From assembly GCA_963825425.1 (NCBI GenBank), contig CAWGTF010000016.1:11198-75197 (forward strand): 64,000 nucleotides of DNA, in the 5' to 3' direction. Below are positions 57,446 to 64,000 of this stretch, one piece after another. A program made the position numbers and the translations under genes. The notes under the pieces are model-generated. The model saw nothing but the letters and a program-made list of their open reading frames with translations. It was not told where the DNA came from and made no database searches. The stretch's first letter is position 1, and the number at the start of each line of letters is the position of its first letter. Source of the stretch: PALSA-607 sp963825425 (GTDB lineage Bacteria > Actinomycetota > Actinomycetes > Acidothermales > Acidothermaceae).

Positions 57446-58180
57446 GAGGTATCGAGTTCGATCAACGGGGTGCGCGGGGCACGCGGCTTGTCGCCAAGGC
57501 GGGTTTCGTCGACGATCACGCCGTCGCGCATGCTCAGCAATCGGTCGGCGGTGGTGGCCACTCGAGGGTCGTGGGTGACCAGCAACAGGCTTTGGCCCCC
57601 GACTCTGCAGATCAGCGAGCAGCGCGAGGAGTTGTCCGGTGGCTGCGCTGTCCAGGCTCCCGGTCGGCTCATCAGCCAAGATCAGCGCAGGAGAGTTCAC
57701 CAGCGCGCGGGCCAGCGCTACCCGCTGCCGTTGACCACCCGACAAGCGATGCGGCAGATAATCGGCGCGGCTGGCCATTCCGAGCTGTTCCAACAGATCA
57801 TTCGCTCGGCGTCGCGCGGGCCCACGTGCGACGCCGATCGAGGAGCGCGGGCAGTTCGACGTTCTCGATCGCGGTCAGCTCGTCGAGCAGATGGAATGCC
57901 TGGAATACGAACCCGATCGTGCGTCGGCGAAGGTGCGCCCACTGCGTTTCGGACAGGCCCGATCGTCGGCTGCCCGGCGATCGAGCAGTCGACCTGCGTC
58001 GGGGCGATCTAGGCCACCGAGTAGATGCAGCAGCGTAGATTTGCCGCAGCCACTTGGTCCCATGACGGACACCGACTCCCCGGCATCGACGCGCAGACTC
58101 ACCTCATCGACGGCGCGGTACGGCGCGTCGTCGGCGGGATACAGCTTGACCAGCCCGTCTGCTTCGACGACCGCGCTCAT
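57442..58180 (-). CDS. ABC transporter ATPase (LolD/MacB type), frameshifted
   Basis: ATG 58180 begins MSAVVEADGLVKLYPADDAP. Walker A is VMGPSGCGKSTLLHLLGGLD. After several breaks between about 58000 and 57590, the frame contains HLRRRTIGFVFQAFHLLDEL (Q loop), HRLSGGQRQRVALARALVNS (signature), PALILADEPTGSLDSAATGQ (Walker B) and LLLVTHDPRVATTADRLLSM (switch His). The corrected length of about 240 residues is normal for this family, which works with FtsX-type permeases. ATG overlaps the PadR stop and its stop overlaps the permease start, so all three are coupled. Confidence 0.88.
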
Positions 58181-58700
58181 GCTCGCCCCCGCTGCGTCCA
58201 GTGCTGTTCGCATACCTCAAGCCAACGAATGTCGGCTTGCACACGCAGCGCTGCACCTTCCAACAGCAGCGTCGCGTCCCCGTCGGCGGACGCTGGCAGC
58301 TTGCGCGCGTTGAAGCTCGGCCAGGTGCCGCAGCAACTCGCGCCTTTGGGTGTCGATCAGGCCGACCGGATCTGCAAGCGCGGTGGACGCGGCCGCGACG
58401 AGCTTGAGGTGGAACTCCGCCGGCGCGGACTTACGCCACGACACGTCAGCCAACCAATGTGCGACAACCTCGCGGCCCGGCCGCCGTGGTCGAGTACACC
58501 TTCTTGTCCGATCGGCGCAGCCCGCTCAACCTCGGCAGCCACCACCAAGACCGGCCTTCTCCAGCCGGTTCAACGTGACGTACACCTGACCAACGTTGAG
58601 CGGCGTCACCGCCTCACCAAGGACTGCAGCACAGTCGGCGATGCAACTCATATCCATGACTCGGCTCCTTGCTGAGCAGCGCCAACATCGCTTGTCGCAC
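58177..58700 (-). CDS. PadR family regulator (frameshifted)
   Basis: GTG 58700 gives VRQAMLALLSKEPSHGYELH, the PadR helix-turn-helix start. Further on, GEAVTPLNVGQVYVTLNRLE is the recognition helix and AEVERAAPIGQ the wing. The C-terminal half (WLADVSWRKSAPAEFHLKLV, ELLRHLAELQRAQA) is the dimerisation helix set. Several one-base breaks occur between about 58630 and 58230. Its stop overlaps the ATPase ATG. The near-perfect palindrome at 58715-58742 directly upstream is the likely autoregulatory operator, so the ABC transporter should be induced when PadR binds its ligand. Confidence 0.85.
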
Positions 58701-58714
58701 TACCGCACCTCCAG

Positions 58715-58742
58715 CCCTAACCGATATACCTATCAGTTAGGG
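58715..58742 (-). promoter_or_regulatory. PadR-type operator palindrome
   Basis: CCCTAACCGATA (58715-58726) and TATCAGTTAGGG (58731-58742) form 12-bp arms with one mismatch and a 4-bp centre. The TATA/TATC core could also hold the -10. It ends 15 bases upstream of the PadR GTG. Confidence 0.8.
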
Positions 58743-58881
58743 GTAGGTGGGTCAACCGCCTCGAGACCTTCGACCACACGACGGCTGGCGCTGCTCGTGC
58801 ACCCACCGACCGCGATTGCCGGGACGGGACGGCGGGGTGCGCGGGTTGGGCGGACGGCCGGGGCGGTCGGGAAGGAGCGGG

Positions 58882-60703
58882 CTACGCGGTGAGGGAGGCC
58901 GCGGGCAGCGTCGGCGCGCGGCGGGAGAGGTCTACTTGGTGGGCCGGCAGCGGGCGACCGAGCCAGTAGCCCTGGCCTTCATCGCAGCCGAGCGACTCGA
59001 GCAGCTGGGCCTGATGACCAGCCTCGATTCCTTCGGCGACCACCTGCAGTCCCATGGCGCCGGCCATCGCGATGATCGCGGCGACCAGCGGCGCGCGCGA
59101 CACATCGGGCGGCAGCGTCATCACGAACGAGCGATCGATCTTGACGATGTCGACGGGCAACCGGTCGAGCCGCGACAGGCTCGAGTACCCGGTACCGAAG
59201 TCGTCGAGCGCGACCCGCACTCCGAAGGAACGCAAGATGGTCAGGGCCTGCACCGCCTGCTCCGAGCTGCCTTCCAAAGCGCTCTCGGTGACTTCCAAAA
59301 CGAGTTGTCGCGGCGGCAACCCGACCTCCGCAAGCAACGCGAGAACAGCCTCCGCGTAACCAGCGTCGACCAGTTCACGGCCAGACACGTTGACGTTCAC
59401 CGTGAGCGGCAATCCCTGGGAAGACCACAAAGCAGCCTGGCGGCAAGCGGTCGCGAGCATCCATTCGCCCAGCTGCGTAATCGCACCGCACTCCTCCGCG
59501 AGCGGGATGAACGAGTCGGGCGCGATCAGCGTCGGGCCGTTCGGTCCGGGCCGTAGCCACCGCACCAGCGCCTCGACGCCAGTCACTACGCCAGTACGCA
59601 GATCGACCACTGGCTGGTAGAACGCGCGCAATTCGTCGTCCGCTATGGCTTGTCGTAGTTGCATTGCTTCGGCGGCGCGATTGCCGCTACGCGAGCTGGT
59701 GCGATTGCGGCCGGCGCGCTTGGAGTCGTAGAGGGCGGCGTCGGCGCGGGCGAGCAGCATGGGCAGGGTGTCGCCCGGTTCCCACGACGCGATGCCGGCG
59801 GAGCAGGTCATGCCGCCGGGCACTGCAACCCGCAGGCGCTCGGTCGGTGTCGCCGCCTCGCCCAACGTGGCTTTCCGTTAGTACCAAAGCAAATTCGTCG
59901 CCGCCGTACCGCCCAAGCACCTCGTGTTCGCGAGAAATTGCGCGCCACGAGCTCGCGATCGAGCGCAGCAACCGGTCTCCGCTGATGTGGCCGCCGGCGT
60001 CGTTCACCAGCTTGAAGTGGTCGATGTCGAGCAGCGCCAACGACAGAACGGTCCCGGACGACGCGGCCCGGTCGAGCGCCTCGGTCAACACGCGATCGAC
60101 ACCGCGACGATTCAGCAGACCGGTTAGTGGATCGATCTCGGCATCGTCGGCGGCCCGCACGAGGCGTCCGACGACGAGCGAGACCGCGATGAGCACGGTC
60201 GGCGTGATGATCGCCTGGCCGTCGCCGAGTGCGCCCACCATCGCGAGTGACCAGATGCACGCGGCGATCGTCACGGCCAGATGCAGGATCGCCCACGGCC
60301 ACGCGAAGAAGAAGAAGACGTCGACCGCCACGAAGACGAACAGTGTCGTGCAGGCGACTGACGTCACGCCGCCGCCGGCTCCGTAGATCGTGGCGACGAT
60401 GAGTGCATTGCCCGCCACCAACAGCACGTGGTAGCCCCACCGCGGCAAGCGGTGGCCCTGCCAGAAGATCAAGGCGCCGGAGGTGACGGCGATCAAGCCG
60501 AGGGCGCGGACAAAGCCAGAGTGGACGCCGGGTTGGTGCGGGAAGCTGAACGCGATCAGCGTCGCCAAGCCGCCGGCGAAGTAGAGCAGGCCGGCCGTGA
60601 CGGCCATCGCGCGCGGGCTCGCGATCGACGGAGCGACGGCGAGATGCGGCTGCCTGAACTTGCGCAGGCGTGGGCGCACGTCGAGCTCTTGCGCCAGATT
60701 CAT
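58882..60703 (-). CDS. Membrane GGDEF-EAL cyclic-di-GMP protein (one frameshift)
   Basis: About 606 residues. ATG 60703 is followed by roughly six membrane helices (AVTAGLLYFAGGLATLIAFS, ALGLIAVTSGALIFW, VLLVAGNALIVATIYGAGG, WAILHLAVTIAACIWSLAMV). GGDEF: DPLTGLLNRRGVDRVLTEAL and LGRYGGDEFALVLTES. One extra C near 59877 splits the gene between TESH and TLGEAATPTERL. EAL: VTGVEALVRWLRPG, NVSGRE, LEVTESA, LDDFGTGYSSLSR, VKIDRSF. Both catalytic motifs are intact. It is the third GGDEF/EAL hybrid in 18 kb. Confidence 0.93.
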
Positions 60704-60720
60704 ATCCCTCTATCGGCACG

Positions 60721-60787
60721 CGGCACGGTTCTTGCAGACAATCTCACCCTCGGGGCTGCGAGGTGAGCGTCGGCAAGAACCGTGCCG
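60721..60787. repeat. Nested inverted repeat after the S53 peptidase gene, family E
   Basis: CGGCACGGTTCTTGC (60721-60735) pairs perfectly with GCAAGAACCGTGCCG (60773-60787). Inside, CTCACCCTCG (60743-60752) pairs with CGAGGTGAG (60759-60767) with one bulged C. It lies just beyond the S53 stop, so it is a candidate terminator. Confidence 0.75.
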
Positions 60788-60806
60788 GGCCTTCTGGGGG
60801 TAGCGG

Positions 60807-62896
60807 TTACTTCGCGAAGTCCTTCGCGAGTGCGGTCAGGTTCGGGATGCCGAGGCCGGACGCCGGGTTCCAGGTGGTTCCTGGCTTGCCGGTGTAGAAC
60901 TCGTTGTTGTTGCTGAAGACGCCCGGCAGGGCCTTGCTGACACCCTTGAGGTTGGTCTGGAAGAGGTACTGCTTGCCGGAGAACGCCGTGGTGTCGTTCA
61001 GCGGGGTGAACGGCGAGCTGGCGCCGTTCGCGAACGCGTAGATCTTCGGGTTCCAGAAGCCGACCCGGTGGCCGACGTAGCTGTCGATCACCGCCGTCGT
61101 CCCGTTCAGTTGCGGTGACACGAAGCTGGTGCCGCCGTACTGCTCGAAACCGCCGTCCGCTGCGAACAGCGTCGGGTCGTAGACCGCGTAGCCGGTCTGC
61201 GGGTCGGCGTTTGTCGACAGGTCAGGAACCCCACGACCGGTGCTCGAACCGCTGCCCAACGACGGGTTCTGGTTCAAGGTGAAGTTGGTCGGCTCGAACA
61301 AGCCGGGCGCGACCTGCTGGTAAGTCGGTCGGGGTGAAGTACTGCCGGTCGTTGAAGCCGGAGATGCCGTTCTGGTAGCTCGGCTGCGACTCAAGCACGC
61401 TGTAGCCACCGCCATCGCCGCGCCAGGACGCCAGCTTGCGCGGCCGCAAGTTGGCTGGAAAGGCCGAGCGCCTTGTACAGCGGGCGCAGGTAGTCCCAGC
61501 CCCACGCGCGCTCGGTCGGGATGTTCGCCGACTCGGTGCTGGTGAGGTTTCCGTTCGCGTCGAGCACGCCGTACGTCTGGAGGCCGGCGGGCGTCGTGCC
61601 GCCTGCTGCCGTGGTGAACGGGCTGTCGGCGCTGTTGTCGACGGCGAGGTTGGTGCTGCCGACGTCGCCGAGGGCGTCGTAGGCACCGGAGTCACCGGAT
61701 GACGCGAAGTTGGACGTGCCCTGCGCGCCGAGTTCGGCCAGCACCTGGTCGGTTGCCGCGACGTAGGCCGGAGTCTCGGTGCCCTGAAGAACGGTCTGCA
61801 GGATGTAGGTCTCCGACTCGCCCCAGCTGATCGAGAGCGTGTCGTTGAGGTTGTCGGACGCCGCGGTGTAGAACGCGTCCGCGTAGCCGGGGTCGCTGTT
61901 CGGTGCTTCGTAAACCCGAATCTTGGCGCCAGGCGCGATCGCACCGGACTGCTCGACGTCCAGGTCAGTCTCGTCTGAACCGGCAGCCGTGCTCGGGCCG
62001 GGAGATCCACCGTCGATCGGGACGATCTTCAACCGGCTGGCCGGCACGTTCAGGCCGAGGACGTTGTTCCAGAACTTGACGGGCGTCGAGGGGTCGATGG
62101 CCGCGAACGTGACGATGCCGAGCGTGACGCCCTGACCCTTGGCGCCGCCGTTTTCGATCGGCTTGAGGTTGTAGTCGCTGACGAAGTCAGCGGGGGTGCG
62201 CATGCCAGCCGGGACGCCGGTGCCGGCCGCCTGCGTGACGTTGACCTGGTGCCCTTGTGCTGCCTTCGCGTTCGAGACGAACGGCGAGTAGCTGCTGAGG
62301 CCGAGGACGGCCAGGATCGGGCTGGCGAGCGACGCCGGCACCTTCGGGTTGGTCAGGCTGCCGTAGACGGTCTGGGTCGTGGTGCCCTTGCCGTTCGCGT
62401 TCGGAGCCTTCACCCGGAAGTTCGTCAGCGAGACGCCGAAAGCCTTGTTGACCTGGGCCGCGGTGCCGGTCGCCTGGATGTCGAGGCGGTCGGCAAGGGC
62501 GTTCGTCTTGATGCCGAACGCCTTGAGGTAGGCCTGGATCGCCGCGATGACCAGGGGCGACTGGCCGTACTGGTTCGCGAACTGCTGGGTGGTCAGGTAA
62601 GGCCCGGTCCAGCCGGCCGCCACCTTGCTTTCCAGCTGCGTGAGGCCAGGGGACCGCAGAATGACCGAGACCTGCACAGGGGTGCTCGCCGCGGTGGCGC
62701 CCAGCGGCGTGCCGGCAGCCAGCGGGGCGGTGTTTGATTGAGCAACGCTGGTCGTCGGAGTGTTGGTCGCGTTCGACGACGCGGCGACCGCGGTCGCGCC
62801 TTGCGCGGCGATCAGCGCGCCGGCGACGCCGACACTCAGTGCACCGGCAATCGCCCGCCTTCTGGTGAAGCGGGCAATCGGATGTGCTGGGGCCAT
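60807..62896 (-). CDS. Secreted S53 family serine peptidase (sedolisin/kumamolisin-like), two frameshifts
   Basis: About 696 residues with a signal sequence (FTRRRAIAGALSVGVAGALI, twin-Arg-like). A pro-domain (QVSVILRSPGLTQLESKVAA, KAFGIKTNALADRLDIQATG) precedes the catalytic domain. In that domain AAGSDETDLDVEQSGAIAPG supplies the Glu/Asp pair, LSISWGESE follows, and QYGGTSFVSPQLNGT carries the catalytic Ser in the GTS motif. The end NPASGLGIPNLTAL holds typical calcium-site residues. Extra bases near 61438 (C in GCGCAAG) and 61323 (T) break the frame. S53 enzymes are acid-active; such activity is inferred. Confidence 0.92.
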
Positions 62897-63054
62897 GGGG
62901 GTTGGTCCTCCCGTGATGGGCGCGCCAGACCTGTAGGCCCGGCGAGCGACTTGTCTCGTCCCGGCAACGTAACTAGGCCAGTTGCCGCAGGGATACCCCC
63001 CAACCGGATGAAGTTCGTTGCGGCGTTTGGCTTACGCCGGGTTGGGCTTTGCCG

Positions 63055-63927
63055 TCACTTTGCCGTCGCGCGGTACATCGCGGCCATGTCTTGCTCGCCG
63101 AGCCCTAGTTGGACGGTGCGTTCAAGCTTTTGCTGGACGGCGGTCATGAGGTCTTCGTTGATTCCTGCGGCTTGTGCGGCGGCGAGGATCAGCTTGATGT
63201 CCTTGTAGGCGCCGTCTGTGGGGAAGGCCGGGGCGAAGTTCCGGTCGATGGTGGCTTTGCCCTTGACGTGGAGGAAGGGGTTGTCGGTCGCAGAGCCCTT
63301 GACGGTGTCGAGGAAGAGTTGCGGGTCGATATTGAGGCCCTCGGCGAGCGCGATCGCCTCGGCGATGGCGGCGGTGACCGACAGGACCCAGCTGTTGACG
63401 ACGAGCTTGAGCTTGGACGCTTCTCCTACGTTGTCGAGCCAGATCGTTCGTGCGCCGATTGCTTCGAAGACCGGTTGGCATCGTGGTTCGAGGTCTCGGG
63501 GGCCCGCGGCGAGGACGGTGAGGGTGCCGTCTTCGGCGGGCTTCTTGGTGCCGATGACTGGCGCGTCGACGAAGGCTACTGTGTTGCTTGGTTGGCTTGT
63601 GCGGCGAGGCGTTCGATCGCTTCGAGGCCGACGGTGGAGCACTGCAGCCAGATGGCGTCGTTTGCTCATCGCGTTCTAGTGCGCCGCCGTCGACCATGGT
63701 CTGCTCGACGGCTGCGCCGTCGATGAGGATCGTCATGACGAAGTCGGCGCCTGTTGCCGCGTCGGCCGGGGTGTCGGCGACGGTGATGCCGTCGGCCTCG
63801 AGGGCTTTGGCTTTGTCTGGCTGCGGTTCCAGGCTCGGACGGCGAAGCCGGCCTTGTGCAGGTTGCGCGCCATGGGCGCGCCCATGATCCCGGTGCCGAG
63901 CACGGCGATGGTCTGCTGAGTGGTCAC
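63055..63927 (-). CDS. NAD(P)-dependent 3-hydroxyisobutyrate dehydrogenase-type oxidoreductase, frameshifted
   Basis: GTG 63927 begins TTQQTIAVLGTGIMGAPMAR, the Rossmann GxGxMG motif, followed by NLHKAGFAVRAWNRSQTKAK. After several one-base breaks between about 63830 and 63560, the frame continues FVDAPVIGTKKPAEDGTLTV with the substrate-binding Ser/Gly replaced. Then VGEASKLKLVVNSWVLSVTA carries the catalytic Lys (KLKLVVN), and AFPTDGAYKDIKLILAAAQA follows. The C-terminal domain is helical. The length of about 290 residues matches the family. The substrate could be 3-hydroxyisobutyrate, glyoxylate or a related acid. The remaining 73 bases of the window hold nothing recognisable. Confidence 0.88.
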
Positions 63928-64000
63928 GTGTCTCCCGTTCGGTGGCTCTTCTCACGCGGCCATTCCCCGGACGGGCCCGACCTATGTCTATCGCGGGCGG

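Overview
The window reads as a high-GC actinobacterial chromosome. The main evidence is a purS-purQ-purL / purF-purM purine cluster, a mycothiol-dependent maleylpyruvate isomerase family gene, the DUF3073 and BldC markers, a VKOR/DUF929 oxidative-folding trio, a Cys-rich leader peptide before a sulfate ABC transporter, and GTG/TTG starts with 4-nt gene overlaps. The genus cannot be fixed from the sequence alone. There is no rRNA, CRISPR array, prophage or complete insertion sequence.

Layout: 1-3.8 kb carries the dnaB N-terminus and a badly frameshifted MGH1-like glycoside hydrolase (both minus). 3.9-12.4 kb is the purine block, interrupted at 7.8-9.5 kb by a small accessory patch (RHH antitoxin/Doc toxin, a small RadC-like unknown, a Uma2 nuclease-fold gene). 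12.4-18.3 kb holds a lipoprotein, DUF3073, a conserved unknown, bldC and DUF929-VKOR-DUF929. 18.3-21.5 kb has an aldo/keto reductase, a methyltransferase, a DUF2231 membrane protein, a tRNA-Glu/Asp/Phe cluster and a zincin. 21.6-24.8 kb is a DUF1800/DUF1501 pair plus a lipoprotein. 24.9-29.3 kb is the sulfate-uptake operon with its cysteine leader peptide. 29.3-35.4 kb has two beta-propeller lipoproteins, an Rrf2 regulator and a large AAA/LuxR regulator. 35.6-39.5 kb has an MFS pump with MarR, a LacI-type HTH stub and an NlpC/P60 enzyme. 39.5-42.3 kb is cytosine deaminase facing a cytosine permease. 42.5-60.7 kb contains three GGDEF/EAL hybrids, with an FUSC transporter, an RDD protein, a repeat-bearing lipoprotein, SDR/TetR and PadR/ABC modules between them. 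60.8-64 kb has a secreted S53 peptidase and a hydroxyisobutyrate-dehydrogenase-type enzyme.

The dominant oddity is that about half the genes, including purQ, purL, purM and cysA that should be needed for growth, are broken by single-base frameshifts. Where the original frame can be inferred, almost all breaks are one-base insertions. This most likely reflects residual long-read consensus error, so broken genes are annotated across the full inferred span. Other signals worth attention are the leaderless Cys leader peptide, a cluster of DnaA-box-like sites upstream of dnaB, a 30-bp repeat that forms a PurF tail, several dispersed intergenic palindromes, and clear operators at the MarR/MFS, SDR/TetR and PadR/ABC loci.
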